A stretch of DNA of 64,000 nt from Streptomyces sp. NBC_01571 (GTDB taxonomy: Bacteria > Actinomycetota > Actinomycetes > Streptomycetales > Streptomycetaceae). Location of the stretch: NCBI RefSeq assembly GCF_026339875.1, contig NZ_JAPEPZ010000001.1:5022001-5086000 (forward strand), written 5' to 3'. A program made the translations under genes and the position numbers. Shown in pieces: positions 50,346 to 60,498 of this stretch; within the stretch, counting starts at the first letter, position 1, and each line of letters begins with the position of its first letter. The notes below the pieces were generated by a model. That model was not told the DNA's origin. It ran no database searches and saw only the letters and a list, made by a program, of their open reading frames with translations.

Positions 50346-52577
50346 ATGAACCAGCCCAGCGCCCAGGCCCAGGTCCAGCACCCGCAGCCGTCCGTCGGTT
50401 CCATCGCCGCGCACCGGCCGCACACCGTCGCCGCCAACGTCTCCGACCTGGAGCCCGACCTCGACGCCGACCTCGACGCGTACGAGGACACGGTGCAGGA
50501 CGGCGTCCAGCTCCCGCAGGGCCGGTTCCTGGACCGGGAACGCAGCTGGCTGGCGTTCAACGAGCGCGTCCTGGAGCTCGCCGAGGACCCGAGCACGCCC
50601 CTCCTCGAACGGGCGAAGTTCCTGGCGATCTTCGCCAGCAACCTGGACGAGTTCTTCATGGTCCGGGTGGCCGGTCTCAAGCGCCGCATCGCGACCGGCG
50701 TCGCCACCAAGTCCGCCTCCGGCCTGCAGCCGCGCGAGGTCCTGGAGATGATCTGGGCCCGCTCACGCGAGCTCATGGCCCGGCACGCGGCCTGCTACCA
50801 GGAGGACGTCGCCCCCGCGCTCGCGGAGGAGGGCATCCACCTGGTCCGCTGGAGCGAGCTCACCGAGAAGGAGCAGGCCCGCCTCTTCACGCTCTTCCGG
50901 CACCAGATCTTCCCGGTCCTGACCCCGCTGGCGGTCGACCCCGCGCACCCCTTCCCGTACATCTCCGGCCTGTCCCTGAATCTGGCCGTGGTCGTGCGGA
51001 ACCCGGTCAGCGGTCACCGGCACTTCGCACGCGTCAAGGTCCCGCCGCTGCTCTCCCGTTTCCTGGAGGCCTCCCCGGACCGCTACGTCCCCATCGAGGA
51101 CGTGATCGCGGCCCACCTGGAGGAGCTCTTCCCGGGCATGGAGGTGCTGGAGCACCACACCTTCCGCCTCACCCGCAACGAGGACCTCGAGGTCGAGGAG
51201 GACGACACCGAGAACCTGCTCCAAGCACTGGAGAAGGAGCTCATGCGGCGCCGCTTCGGGCCGCCGGTGCGCCTGGAGGTCGAGGAGTCCATCGACCGGT
51301 ACGTCCTCGACCTGCTGGTACGGGAACTGAAGATCTCCGAGGCCGAGGTGTACCCGCTGCCGGGCCCGCTGGACCTCACCGGCCTGTTCGGCATCGGCGC
51401 CCTCGACCGGCCCGAGCTGAAGTACCCGAAGTTCATCGCGGGCACCCACCGCGACCTCGCGGAGGTCGAGTCGGCGTCCGCGCCCGACATCTTCGCCGCC
51501 CTGCGCGAACGCGACGTCCTGCTGCACCACCCGTACGACTCGTTCTCCACCTCCGTACAGGCCTTCCTGGAGCAGGCGGCGAGCGACCCGGACGTCCTGG
51601 CGATCAAGCAGACGCTGTACCGGACGTCGGGCGACTCGCCCATCGTCGACGCGCTGATAGACGCCGCCGAGTCCGGCAAGCAGGTCCTCGTCCTCGTCGA
51701 GATCAAGGCACGCTTCGACGAACAGGCCAACATCAAATGGGCCAGGAAGCTGGAGGAGTCCGGCTGCCATGTCGTGTACGGGCTCGTCGGGCTGAAGACC
51801 CACTGCAAGCTGTCGCTGGTGGTGCGGCAGGAGGGTGACACCCTGCGCCGCTACAGCCACGTCGGCACGGGCAACTACCACCCCAAGACCGCCCGGCTGT
51901 ACGAGGACCTCGGACTGCTCACCGCCGACCCGCAGGTCGGCGCGGACCTCTCCGACCTCTTCAACCGGCTCTCCGGCTACTCGCGCCGCGAGACCTACCG
52001 CCGGCTCCTGGTCGCCCCCAAGTCGCTGCGCGACGGCCTGATCGCGCGGATCAACAAGGAAGTCCAGCACCACAACGCCGGACGCCCCGCCTTCGTCCGC
52101 ATCAAGTGCAACTCGATAGTGGACGAGGCGATCATCGACGCGCTGTACCGCGCGTCCCAGGCCGGAGTCCCCGTCGACGTGTGGGTGCGCGGCATCTGCG
52201 CGGTCCGGCCCGGCGTCACAGGCCTGTCCGAAAACATACGGGTCCGGTCCGTGCTCGGCCGCTTCCTGGAACACTCACGGGTCTTCGCGTTCGGCAACGG
52301 CGGCGAGCCCGAGGTGTGGATCGGCAGCGCCGACATGATGCACCGCAACCTCGACCGGCGGATCGAGGCCCTCGTCAGGATCACCGACCCGGCCCACCGG
52401 GCAGCCCTCAGCCGGCTGTTCGAGACCGGGATGTCGGACACCACCGCTTCCTGGCACCTGGGCCCGGACGGCGAATGGACCCGGCATGCGACCGACCAGG
52501 ATGGCCAACCGCTGCGGAACGTCCAGGAGATGCTCATAGACGCCCGGAGGCGCCGGCGTGGCACAGCAACACCTTGA
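50346..52577 (+). CDS. ppk: Polyphosphate kinase
   Basis: The 743-residue protein is PPK1, which reversibly polymerises the gamma-phosphate of ATP into polyphosphate. It shows the N-terminal domain ([51 protein letters not shown] in outline), phospholipase-D-like catalytic domains with [24 protein letters not shown] containing the conserved histidine, and IKCNSIVD and [15 protein letters not shown] near the end. ATG 50346 is used; an in-frame ATG 50142 would add 68 disordered residues. Its stop lies inside the next gene, which overlaps by 20 bases. Confidence 0.95.
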   Translation: MNQPSAQAQVQHPQPSVGSIAAHRPHTVAANVSDLEPDLDADLDAYEDTVQDGVQLPQGRFLDRERSWLAFNERVLELAEDPSTPLLERAKFLAIFASNLDEFFMVRVAGLKRRIATGVATKSASGLQPREVLEMIWARSRELMARHAACYQEDVAPALAEEGIHLVRWSELTEKEQARLFTLFRHQIFPVLTPLAVDPAHPFPYISGLSLNLAVVVRNPVSGHRHFARVKVPPLLSRFLEASPDRYVPIEDVIAAHLEELFPGMEVLEHHTFRLTRNEDLEVEEDDTENLLQALEKELMRRRFGPPVRLEVEESIDRYVLDLLVRELKISEAEVYPLPGPLDLTGLFGIGALDRPELKYPKFIAGTHRDLAEVESASAPDIFAALRERDVLLHHPYDSFSTSVQAFLEQAASDPDVLAIKQTLYRTSGDSPIVDALIDAAESGKQVLVLVEIKARFDEQANIKWARKLEESGCHVVYGLVGLKTHCKLSLVVRQEGDTLRRYSHVGTGNYHPKTARLYEDLGLLTADPQVGADLSDLFNRLSGYSRRETYRRLLVAPKSLRDGLIARINKEVQHHNAGRPAFVRIKCNSIVDEAIIDALYRASQAGVPVDVWVRGICAVRPGVTGLSENIRVRSVLGRFLEHSRVFAFGNGGEPEVWIGSADMMHRNLDRRIEALVRITDPAHRAALSRLFETGMSDTTASWHLGPDGEWTRHATDQDGQPLRNVQEMLIDARRRRRGTATP

Positions 52578-53643
52578 CCCCACCGACCCCACGGCCGGGT
52601 CCTCACCCCGGCTGGCGGCCCCGCCCGACCGGCGGCACCCCCATGAGCAGGGCGGTACGCCCGTCGGCGAGGTCCTCGCGGACTATCTGCGGGACCAGGC
52701 CACGGAGTTCCTCCGTTCGCTGCGGCAGCACCGGGAGACCGGCGCCGCGGCGGGCGGCTCGACGGATTCGGTCGACGCGGCGCGCGCCCTGCGCCGCTCG
52801 GCCCGCCGCATCAGCGGCACCCTGCACACCTTCCGGCCCCTCCTCGACACGGACTGGTCGGAGGGGATGCGCCCCGAACTCGCCTGGCTGTCGGGCACCT
52901 TGGCGCGTGAGCACGCCTACGCGGCCCGCCTGGAGCGGCTGCTCGGCGCGCTGAACCGGCTGTCGGGACCGACCGCCTTCCCCGCGCAGACCCCGGGGGG
53001 CGCCGACGTTCCGCCCAAGGGCCAGATGACCATAGGGGCGGCGAAGGCGGGCGCGCTGCTCGACCGGCAGCTGACCCTCGCCCGCACCCGGGCGCACTCG
53101 GCGGCGCTCCAGGCGCTGGGTTCCTCCCGCTTCCACGCGGTCGCGGACAGCGTCGCCGTGCTCGCGAGCGAGGTACCGCTCACCACCGCGGCCACCGCGG
53201 CCGACCTGCGCCCACTGGCGGCCGCCGCACAGGACCGGCTCATCGACGCGGTCGCCGCGCTGCCGCTGATCACGGCGGGCCATCCGTACAACGCGGAGGC
53301 CCTCGTCCTCGGCCTCTCCGCGGACGCGGCTCCCCATCCCCAGGACGCGCCCTGGCACCAGGTCCGGCTGCTGCTGCGGCTGCACCGCTACGCGCGCGAG
53401 TGCCTCTACCGGGAGGGCGTCCCCTCCGACGTACGGCTGCTCGGCGCGGGTCAGGCCCTCGACCGGCACCGGGACGCGGCGGAGGCGGCCGCGGCCGCGG
53501 CGTCGGCGGCCCGCACCCCGCGCATCGCCCCGGCGACCGCGTACGCGCTCGGCGTGCTCCACGCGGACCAGCGGCACGAGGTGGAGGCGGCACGCTTCGC
53601 GTTCCAGCAGAGCTGGCAGAAGGAAGCCGTACGCACCCCCTGA
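52558..53643 (+). CDS. CHAD-domain protein
   Basis: The 361-residue protein is an alpha-helical CHAD domain, rich in conserved His, Arg and Lys ([38 protein letters not shown]). CHAD proteins bind polyphosphate and commonly neighbour polyphosphate enzymes. GTG 52558 overlaps the ppk coding sequence by 20 bases, so the two should be produced together. The first 35 residues are disordered. It may target or organise polyphosphate granules. Confidence 0.9.
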   Translation: MAQQHLDPTDPTAGSSPRLAAPPDRRHPHEQGGTPVGEVLADYLRDQATEFLRSLRQHRETGAAAGGSTDSVDAARALRRSARRISGTLHTFRPLLDTDWSEGMRPELAWLSGTLAREHAYAARLERLLGALNRLSGPTAFPAQTPGGADVPPKGQMTIGAAKAGALLDRQLTLARTRAHSAALQALGSSRFHAVADSVAVLASEVPLTTAATAADLRPLAAAAQDRLIDAVAALPLITAGHPYNAEALVLGLSADAAPHPQDAPWHQVRLLLRLHRYARECLYREGVPSDVRLLGAGQALDRHRDAAEAAAAAASAARTPRIAPATAYALGVLHADQRHEVEAARFAFQQSWQKEAVRTP

Positions 53644-53653
53644 GGGAGACCCC

Positions 53654-54073
53654 ATGACCGACGGCACCGACATCATCCGGGCGGCGGGCTGCGTCCTGTG
53701 GCGCCGCTCGCCCGTCGACGGCGAGCTGGAGGTCTGTCTGGTCCACCGGCCGAAGTACGACGACTGGTCGCATCCCAAGGGCAAGCTCAAGCGCGCCGAG
53801 GACGCCCTGGCCGGGGCGCTGCGGGAGGTCGAGGAGGAGACGGGGTACTCCGCGGTACCGGGCGCCACCCTGCCCACGCTCGGATACCTCGTCGGCGGAC
53901 GCACCAAGGAGGTCCGCTACTGGGCGGCCGAGGCGGCGGACGGCTGCTTCCGGCCGAACAGCGAGGTCGACCGCGTCCTGTGGCTCCCGCCGACCGCGGC
54001 CCGGCACCGCCTGACCCAGCCCAGGGACCGCGACCTGGTCGACGCACTGCTGCACTCGCTGCATCTGGCGTAG
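53654..54073 (+). CDS. Nudix hydrolase (MutT/diadenosine-phosphatase type)
   Basis: The 139-residue protein has an exact Nudix box (G-x5-E-x7-R-E-V-x-E-E-x-G) in GKLKRAEDALAGALREVEEETG, preceded by VHRPKYDDWSHPKG. This matches the N-terminal half of actinobacterial MutT1, which in mycobacteria is fused to a histidine-phosphatase domain absent here. It should hydrolyse nucleoside polyphosphates. It follows the CHAD gene by 10 bases and belongs to the ppk operon. Confidence 0.9.
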   Translation: MTDGTDIIRAAGCVLWRRSPVDGELEVCLVHRPKYDDWSHPKGKLKRAEDALAGALREVEEETGYSAVPGATLPTLGYLVGGRTKEVRYWAAEAADGCFRPNSEVDRVLWLPPTAARHRLTQPRDRDLVDALLHSLHLA

Positions 54074-54540
54074 GTCCGTGCGGCCCTGGGGCCCGGGGTG
54101 CGGCCGGCGAGGTCCCGGGAGACGGCCCAGGAGGTACGGACCGTGAAGTCCGGCGCACGCCGTCGCATCCCGCCTGGACGCCACGCCTGTACGAGGCACC
54201 CGCGCGCCGTACACGTGCGCCGGGTCGCACCCGGTCCCGTCCCGCCTCTTGCGCCGAAACCTGAACGATTGCGGCCGGTTGCCTAGAGTTACCAATGAGA
54301 CCCGAGTTGTCGGAAACCACCCCGTGTCCTCGACGTAAGCGTTCCGTGACCTCACCGCACCGACCGCAGGGGTTCACCCTCCGTTCACTTATGGCCATCG
54401 GCGCCTTCACCTCTTCTGCCTAATTTCGGCCTTACGCGGTGCGGACCGCGCCCCGGGCAGGTCCTGGGACACGGCTTCCGCCTACCACCGACATCGCACG
54501 CCGCCACTCGACGGCGGCTCCTGGAAGGAACTCCCGAAAA
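54074..54540. other. Long 5' region of pstS
   Basis: This 467-base stretch has no convincing gene. Its last third contains the PHO-box-like repeat at 54372-54393 and a possible -10 element TAATTT at 54421-54426. The remainder may carry extra control sites and the end of the ppk transcript; no strong hairpin was seen. Confidence 0.5.
54372..54393 (+). promoter_or_regulatory. PHO box (PhoP-binding direct repeat) of pstS
   Basis: GTTCACCCTCC (54372-54382) is followed by GTTCACTTATG (54383-54393): two 11-base direct-repeat units with the PhoP consensus GTTCACC and a 4-base spacer. PhoP activates pstS under phosphate limitation in Streptomyces. A -10-like TAATTT lies 28 bases downstream. Confidence 0.8.
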
Positions 54541-55677
54541 GTGAAGCTTCAGCGCAAGAACCGGCTTCGCGCCCTCTCGCTCGGTGCCGTCGCCGTCTCC
54601 GGCGCCCTGGCCCTCACGGCGTGCGGCTCGGACGACACCGGCAGCAAGAGCACCGGCGACAAGGCGACCTCTTCCGCCACGAGCGCCAGCGCCATCAAGT
54701 GCGACGACGCCAAGGGCCAGCTGCAGGCCTCCGGCTCCTCCGCGCAGAAGAACGCCATAGACGCCTGGGTGAAGGAGTTCACCCAGGCCTGCTCCGGCGT
54801 CCAGATCAACTACAACCCGACCGGTTCGGGTGCCGGCGTGACGGCCTTCACGCAGGGCCAGACCGCGTTCGCCGGTTCGGACTCCCCGCTGAAGCCCGAA
54901 GAGGTCGGCGCGGCCACGAAGGCCTGTGGCGGCAACCCGGCCATCGACCTCCCGATGGTCGGCGGCCCGATCGCGATCGGTTACAACCTGCCGGGCGTGG
55001 ACGGCCTCGTCCTCGACGCGTCCACCATCGCGAAGATCTTCGATGGCAAGATCACGAAGTGGAACGACTCCGCGATCGCGAAGCTCAACCCCACCGCGAA
55101 GCTGCCCAGCACCAAGATCCAGGCGTTCCACCGCTCGGACGAGTCCGGCACCACGGACAACTTCACCAAGTACCTGAAGGCCGTCGCCCCGTCCGACTGG
55201 AACTACTCCGGCGGCAAGGCGTGGCAGGCCAAGGGCGGCCAGTCCGCGCAGGGCTCCTCCGGCCTCGCCCAGCAGGTCAAGCAGACCGCCGGCGCGATCT
55301 CCTACTTCGAGCTCTCCTACGCCGCTGACGGCATCAGCACCGTCGACCTCAAGACGGACGCCGCCACCCCGGTGAAGGCCAGCGTCGAGAACGCCACCAA
55401 GGCCATCGCCACCGCCGAGGTCAAGGGCACCGGCAACGACCTGTCGCTCGGCCTGAACTACAAGCCGACCGAGGAGGGCGCCTACCCGCTCACCCTGGTC
55501 ACCTACGAGATCGTCTGCGAGAAGGGCAACAAGGCGGACACCCTGCCCGCCACGAAGGCCTTCCTCAACTACATCGCGAGCGAGGACGGTCAGAAGCTTC
55601 TGACCGACGCCAAGTACGCGCCCATCCCCGCCCAGATCATCACCAAGGTTCGCGCCGCCGTCTCGAACCTGAGCTGA
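54541..55677 (+). CDS. pstS: Phosphate ABC transporter substrate-binding lipoprotein
   Basis: The 378-residue preprotein has a lipoprotein signal with lipobox LTACG, then the PstS fold with phosphate-contact motifs (ASGSSAQKNAI, YNPTGSGAGVTAF, FAGSDSPL, RSDESGTTDNF). It binds inorganic phosphate outside the membrane and feeds PstCAB. GTG 54541 is preceded by GGAAGGAA (10 bases). It is the first gene of the pst operon, under a PHO box, and is separated from pstC by a stable hairpin. Confidence 0.96.
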   Translation: MKLQRKNRLRALSLGAVAVSGALALTACGSDDTGSKSTGDKATSSATSASAIKCDDAKGQLQASGSSAQKNAIDAWVKEFTQACSGVQINYNPTGSGAGVTAFTQGQTAFAGSDSPLKPEEVGAATKACGGNPAIDLPMVGGPIAIGYNLPGVDGLVLDASTIAKIFDGKITKWNDSAIAKLNPTAKLPSTKIQAFHRSDESGTTDNFTKYLKAVAPSDWNYSGGKAWQAKGGQSAQGSSGLAQQVKQTAGAISYFELSYAADGISTVDLKTDAATPVKASVENATKAIATAEVKGTGNDLSLGLNYKPTEEGAYPLTLVTYEIVCEKGNKADTLPATKAFLNYIASEDGQKLLTDAKYAPIPAQIITKVRAAVSNLS

Positions 55678-55684
55678 CCTGAGT

Positions 55685-55715
55685 GTGCGGCCCGCCTCAC
55701 CGAGGCGGGCCGCAC
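55685..55715 (+). terminator. 14-3-14 hairpin between pstS and pstC
   Basis: GTGCGGCCCGCCTC (55685-55698) and GAGGCGGGCCGCAC (55702-55715) pair perfectly, 7 bases after the pstS stop and 62 bases before pstC. In a phosphate operon where the binding protein is needed in excess, it probably acts as partial terminator or 3' stabiliser of pstS mRNA. Confidence 0.8.
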
Positions 55716-55777
55716 CGTCCGGTGCACCGCCGCCTGGAGCCGCCACCCCTTACGGTTCCGCAGACCGGAGAATCCTG

Positions 55778-56785
55778 ATGGACATAACGACACAGAACAC
55801 CGAAGCACCACCTCCCACCCCACAGACTTCCGCGCCCGGCACGAAGATCGCCGACCGCGGCGCCTCCCGCACCGGAGACCGCGTCTTCATCGGTCTCTCC
55901 CGCGGGTCGGGCATCTTCCTTCTGGTGATCATGGCCGCCATCGCGGCCTTCCTCACCTATCGCGCGGCCAACGCGATCAGCGAGGACCACGGGAACTTCC
56001 TCACGACGTTCGAGTGGAACACCAACCTCCTGCCGCCCAGCTTCGGCATCGCGGTGCTGGCCTTCGGCACGGTGGTCTCCTCGATCATCGCCATGGCCCT
56101 CGCGGTCCCCGTCGCCGTCGGCATCGCGCTGTTCATCACGCACTACGCGCCGCGCAAGCTCGGCGGCCCCATCGGGTTCGTGATCGACCTGCTCGCCGCC
56201 GTCCCGTCCATCGTGTACGGCCTCTGGGGCGCCCTCGTCCTGGTCCCGCACATGGACGGCCTCTTCGGCTGGCTCGACCACTACTTCGGCTGGACCGGCA
56301 TCTTCGAGTGGCAGGGCGGTGCCCCCCGCTCGATGCTCACCGTCGGCGTCCTGCTCGCGATCATGATCCTGCCGATCATCACCAACGTGAGCCGCGAGGT
56401 CTTCCGCCAGGCTCCGCTGATGATCCAGGAGGCCGCGCTCGCGCTCGGCGCCACGCGCTGGGAGGTCATCCGCATGTCGGTGCTGCCCTTCGGCCGCTCC
56501 GGTGTGATCTCCGCGTCGATGCTGGGCCTCGGCCGCGCGCTCGGCGAGACGATGGCCGTCGCCACGGTCCTCTCGCCGACCTTCGAGATCAACGCCAGCC
56601 TGCTCGACCCGGGCGGCGGCACCTTCGCGCAGAACATCGCGAGCAAGTTCAGCGAGGCCACCCCGCTCGGCCAGGACGCGCTGATCGCCTCCGGTCTCGT
56701 CCTGTTCGTCATCACCCTGCTGGTCAACGGCGGCGCGCGGATGATCATCAACCGCCGCAAGGAGTACTCGGGGGCCAACGCATGA
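55778..56785 (+). CDS. pstC: Phosphate ABC transporter permease
   Basis: The 335-residue protein has six membrane helices and the binding-protein-dependent permease loop [25 protein letters not shown] with the EAA motif. PstC and PstA form the phosphate channel. ATG 55778 follows GGAGAATCCTG. The stop overlaps the pstA start (ATGA). The N-terminal 40 residues form a Pro/Thr-rich cytoplasmic extension. Confidence 0.95.
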   Translation: MDITTQNTEAPPPTPQTSAPGTKIADRGASRTGDRVFIGLSRGSGIFLLVIMAAIAAFLTYRAANAISEDHGNFLTTFEWNTNLLPPSFGIAVLAFGTVVSSIIAMALAVPVAVGIALFITHYAPRKLGGPIGFVIDLLAAVPSIVYGLWGALVLVPHMDGLFGWLDHYFGWTGIFEWQGGAPRSMLTVGVLLAIMILPIITNVSREVFRQAPLMIQEAALALGATRWEVIRMSVLPFGRSGVISASMLGLGRALGETMAVATVLSPTFEINASLLDPGGGTFAQNIASKFSEATPLGQDALIASGLVLFVITLLVNGGARMIINRRKEYSGANA

Positions 56786-57846
56786 GCCACGCATCCGTCA
56801 CCGAGAGGCGCCCCAGCAGTCTGCGCGGCGCCAGCCTCCCCTCGTGGTCCCCGTGGGGGATCGCCGTGGGCGCGCTCGTCCTCGCCGTGGTCATCGGTCT
56901 GGTGGGCGGACTCGACAGCAAGGTCCAGTGGGGCCTGATCGCCGCGATCCTCTTCGTCCTCGGCACCTACGGCATCTCGGCCCGCGTCGAGGGCCGCCGC
57001 CAGGCCAAGGACCGGGTCGCGACCAGCCTCGTCTGGGTCTGCTTCCTCGTCGCCATCGTCCCGCTGGCCTCCCTGATCTGGGAGACCGCCAAGCGTGGCG
57101 TGAAGGTCTTCGACATCTACTTCCTGACCCACTCCATGGGTGTGGTCGCCGACACCGAGACCGGTGGCGGCATCTACCACGCGATCATCGGCACCCTCGA
57201 GCAGGTCGGCATCGCCACCCTGATCGCCGTGCCGATCGGTGTGCTCACCGCCGTCTACCTGGTGGAGTACGGACGCGGCAAGCTCGCCAAGGCCGTCACC
57301 TTCTTCGTCGACGTCATGACGGGCATCCCGTCGATCGTCGCCGGCCTGTTCGTCCTCAGCTTCTGGATCCTGATCCTGGACATGGGCTACTCCGGCTTCG
57401 CCGGTGCGCTCGCCCTGTCGATCCTGATGATGCCCGTCGTGGTCCGCTCCACCGAGGAGATGCTCAAGCTCGTACCGAACGAGCTGCGCGAGGCCTCCCT
57501 CGCACTGGGCGTCCCGAAGTGGCGCACCATCATCAAGGTGGTCCTGCCGACGTCCATCGGCGGTATCACCACGGGTGTGATGCTCGCGGTCGCCCGCATC
57601 ACGGGCGAGACCGCCCCGGTGCTGCTCCTGGTCTGGGGCACGAACTTCATCAACACCAACCCGTTCTCGGACCCGCAGGCCTCGCTGCCGCTGTACATCT
57701 ACCAGCAGTACGCGAACAGCGCCGGCTCCGGCGCGGCCTACGACAGGGCCTGGGCGGCGGCACTCGCGCTCATCGCCTTCGTCATGATCCTGAACCTGGC
57801 GGCCCGCGGCATCGCCCGCTGGAAGGCCCCGAAGACGGGCCGCTGA
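56782..57846 (+). CDS. pstA: Phosphate ABC transporter permease
   Basis: The 354-residue permease has two extra helices at the N-terminus ([20 protein letters not shown] and [15 protein letters not shown]) and then the standard six-helix core with [25 protein letters not shown]. With PstC it makes the channel for phosphate. It is coupled to pstC by an ATGA overlap and followed by pstB after 47 bases. Confidence 0.95.
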   Translation: MSHASVTERRPSSLRGASLPSWSPWGIAVGALVLAVVIGLVGGLDSKVQWGLIAAILFVLGTYGISARVEGRRQAKDRVATSLVWVCFLVAIVPLASLIWETAKRGVKVFDIYFLTHSMGVVADTETGGGIYHAIIGTLEQVGIATLIAVPIGVLTAVYLVEYGRGKLAKAVTFFVDVMTGIPSIVAGLFVLSFWILILDMGYSGFAGALALSILMMPVVVRSTEEMLKLVPNELREASLALGVPKWRTIIKVVLPTSIGGITTGVMLAVARITGETAPVLLLVWGTNFINTNPFSDPQASLPLYIYQQYANSAGSGAAYDRAWAAALALIAFVMILNLAARGIARWKAPKTGR

Positions 57847-57893
57847 CGCGGCCAATCAGCGACCCGAACCTCTCGAAAGAAGCAGTGACTGAC

Positions 57894-58670
57894 ATGGCCA
57901 AGCGAATCGACGTGAGCGGTCTGACCGCTTACTACAGCGCCCACAAGGCGATCGAAGACATCTCGATGACGGTCGAGCCGCGCTCGGTGACGGCCTTCAT
58001 CGGCCCCTCCGGCTGCGGCAAGTCGACCTTCCTGCGCACCCTCAACCGGATGCACGAGGTCACCCCCGGCGGCCGCGTCGACGGCAAGGTCCTCCTGGAC
58101 GACGAGGACCTGTACGGCCAGGGCGTCGACCCCGTCGCCGTGCGCCGCACGATCGGCATGGTCTTCCAGCGCCCCAACCCCTTCCCCACCATGTCGATCT
58201 TCGACAACGTGGCGGCGGGCCTCAAGCTCAACGGCTCCTACCGGAAGTCCGAGCTCAACGACATCGTCGAGAAGTCCCTCAAGGGCGCGAACCTCTGGAA
58301 CGAGGTCAAGGACCGCCTGAACAAGCCCGGTTCGGGCCTGTCCGGCGGCCAGCAGCAGCGACTGTGCATCGCGCGGGCGATCGCGGTGGAGCCCCAGGTC
58401 CTTCTCATGGACGAGCCGTGCTCGGCCCTGGACCCGATCTCCACCCTCGCCATCGAGGACCTGATCGGTGAGCTGAAGGAGCGCTTCACGATCGTCATCG
58501 TGACGCACAACATGCAGCAGGCCGCGCGGGTCTCCGACCGCACCGCGTTCTTCAACCTGGCCGCGGTGGGCCAGCCCGGGCGCCTCATCGAGATCGACGA
58601 CACGGAGCGGATCTTCTCCAACCCGTCGGTCCAGGCCACCGAGGACTACATCTCGGGCCGCTTCGGCTGA
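57894..58670 (+). CDS. pstB: Phosphate ABC transporter ATPase
   Basis: The 258-residue ATPase has Walker [10 protein letters not shown] (37-45), Q-loop [17 protein letters not shown] (PstB-specific), signature LSGGQQQR, Walker [14 protein letters not shown] and H-loop VTHNMQQ. It energises phosphate import through PstCA. ATG 57894 begins at the family start. It ends the pst operon and is followed by two hairpins. Confidence 0.96.
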   Translation: MAKRIDVSGLTAYYSAHKAIEDISMTVEPRSVTAFIGPSGCGKSTFLRTLNRMHEVTPGGRVDGKVLLDDEDLYGQGVDPVAVRRTIGMVFQRPNPFPTMSIFDNVAAGLKLNGSYRKSELNDIVEKSLKGANLWNEVKDRLNKPGSGLSGGQQQRLCIARAIAVEPQVLLMDEPCSALDPISTLAIEDLIGELKERFTIVIVTHNMQQAARVSDRTAFFNLAAVGQPGRLIEIDDTERIFSNPSVQATEDYISGRFG

Positions 58671-58687
58671 GCCGTCCCCCACGAACC

Positions 58688-58759
58688 CCTCGCGGTGCTG
58701 CATGGCGGTGCCACCGCGAGGACGAGAAGGGCCCGCCCCCGGCTCCCGGGGGCGGGCCC
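58688..58759 (+). terminator. Double hairpin terminator of the pst operon
   Basis: CCTCGCGGTG (58688-58697) pairs with CACCGCGAGG (58712-58721). Then GGGCCCGCCCCCGG (58729-58742) pairs perfectly with CCGGGGGCGGGCCC (58746-58759) around a 3-base loop. Confidence 0.8.
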
Positions 58760-58785
58760 GCTCCCGTTCCGGCCTGAACGGCCTC

Positions 58786-59465
58786 GTCCTCAATCGCCGG
58801 ACGGACTGAAAATACGGGCACACGCCTGAGCCGGGACCTACGCGGAAGACGGGGCCCGCGCCGGAAACGAGACCCGCCCCACAGACGCCCGACCCACGCC
58901 GAGGCCACGAACCTGGGCTGAAGACGAGACCCGCCCCACAGACGCCCGACCCACGCCGAGGCCACGAACCTGGCTGAAGACGAGACCCGTCTCATAGATG
59001 CCGGCCCAGGCTGTTAACGCTGGCCTGGGCCGGAGGCGCGGGCTCACGCCGCAGATCCCTGCGCGCGCCGAGGGCTCCGGCAGAGGCGATGCCCTCCAGC
59101 CCGTCCGGCGTTTGAGGACGAGCCCTTCGGGCGATCGGGGGTCCAGGGGGCGGAGCCCCTTGGCGGGGCACAGGGGCGGAGCCCCACAGAAGGTCTACGG
59201 CCAGAGCCACCAGCGGGGCCCAGGGGGCGGAAGCCCCAAGCCGGGGTCCAGGGGCGTAGCCCCAAGCCGGGGTCCAGGGGGCGAAGCCCCAAGCCAGGAT
59301 CCTGGGCGAAGCCGCACGCCGGGATCCAGGGGGCGAAGCCCCGAGCCAGGGCCCTGGGCGAAGCCGCACGTCGGCGTCCAGGGGCGGAGCCCCAAGCCGG
59401 GGTCTGGGGCGGAGCCCCAGGTACGGGATGGGTCGGGTAGGGGCGGCGGGGGCGAGAGAAACCGG
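58786..59465. repeat. Expanded intergenic palindromic repeat element
   Basis: The ends match the element at 10027-10289: inner arms near 58790-58811 (CTCGTCCTCAATCGCCGGAC) and 59102-59128 (CCCGTCCGGCGTTTGAGGAC), and an outer arm at 59427-59454 identical to 10257-10284. Between them lie two tandem copies of a 57-base unit plus a partial third (from about 58867 to 59000) and about ten copies of a GGGGCGGAGCCCC-type hairpin unit (59140-59425). The element ends about 30 bases from the pit stop codon. No gene is supported inside. Confidence 0.75.
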
Positions 59466-59493
59466 TCACCAACCCCCGCAGGGACCAGGCCCC

Positions 59494-60492
59494 CTACAGG
59501 AACGCCAGGTCAACAACCCAGAAGCTGGCGGCAGCCACCAACGCCGCCGCCGGCATGGTGATGAACCACCCCAGCACGATGTTCTTGGCGACACCCCACC
59601 GCACGGCGTTCACCCGCTTGGTCGCCCCCACACCCATGATCGCGGACGTGATCACATGCGTCGTGGAGATGGGCGCCTTGAACAGAAACGCCGTGGCGAA
59701 CATGATCGACGCCCCGGTGGTCTCCGCGGCGAACCCCTGCGGCGGATCCAGCTCGATGATCTTCCGCCCCAGCGTCCGCATGATCCGCCACCCACCCGCG
59801 TACGTACCGAGGGACAGCATCACGGCGCAGGAGATCTTCACCCACACCGGAATCGGATCGTCGGCGCCCTGGACGTCACCGATGACGAGCGCCATCACGA
59901 CGATACCCATCGTCTTCTGCGCGTCCTGCAGACCGTGCCCCAGCGCCATACCGGCCGCCGAAACGGTCTGGGCTATCCGAAAACCCCTCTTGGCCTTGTG
60001 CGGGTTGGACCGGCGGAACAGCCACATGATCGCGCACATCACCAGATAGCCGCCGATCAGACCGACGACCGGCGACAGGAACATCGGGATGATGACCTTG
60101 TCCAGGACGCCGGACCACAGGACGGTCGTACCGCCCGCGAGCGCCGCCCCCACCAGACCGCCGAACAACGCGTGCGACGAGGACGAGGGAAGACCGAAGT
60201 ACCAGGTGACGAGGTTCCAGACGATGGCCCCGATGAGCGCGGCGAAGAGGATGCCCATCCCCTTGGAGCCCTCGGGCGTCGCGATCAGACCACTGCTCAC
60301 GGTGTGCGCGACCCCGCTGCCGAGGAACGCGCCCGCGAGGTTCATCACCGCGGCCATGGCGAGCGCGGCCCGGGGGGTCAGCGCACGGGTGGACACCGAC
60401 GTGGCGATGGCGTTCGCCGAATCGTGGAAGCCGTTCGTGTACGTGAATCCGAGCGCGACCCCGATGGTCACGATCAGCGCAAAGGTGTCCAC
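59494..60492 (-). CDS. pit: Low-affinity inorganic phosphate transporter (PiT family)
   Basis: The 332-residue protein has about eight to ten membrane helices and the duplicated PiT signatures GFTYTNGFHDSANAIATSVSTRAL near the N-terminus and ISTTHVITSAIMGVGATKRV in the second half; GLPSSSSHALFGGLVG is also typical. It imports metal-phosphate complexes with protons. ATG 60492 is 6 bases from the stop of the DUF47 gene, with which it forms an operon. It complements the high-affinity pst system nearby. Confidence 0.93.
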   Translation of the reverse strand: MDTFALIVTIGVALGFTYTNGFHDSANAIATSVSTRALTPRAALAMAAVMNLAGAFLGSGVAHTVSSGLIATPEGSKGMGILFAALIGAIVWNLVTWYFGLPSSSSHALFGGLVGAALAGGTTVLWSGVLDKVIIPMFLSPVVGLIGGYLVMCAIMWLFRRSNPHKAKRGFRIAQTVSAAGMALGHGLQDAQKTMGIVVMALVIGDVQGADDPIPVWVKISCAVMLSLGTYAGGWRIMRTLGRKIIELDPPQGFAAETTGASIMFATAFLFKAPISTTHVITSAIMGVGATKRVNAVRWGVAKNIVLGWFITMPAAALVAAASFWVVDLAFL

Positions 60493-60498
60493 GAAGCC

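Noticed and set aside
54280..54330. GlnR-type site in the pstS 5' region
   Set aside because: GTTAC-n6-GACCC at about 54288 only partly fits the gTnAC-n6-GaAAC consensus, too weak to report as a feature.
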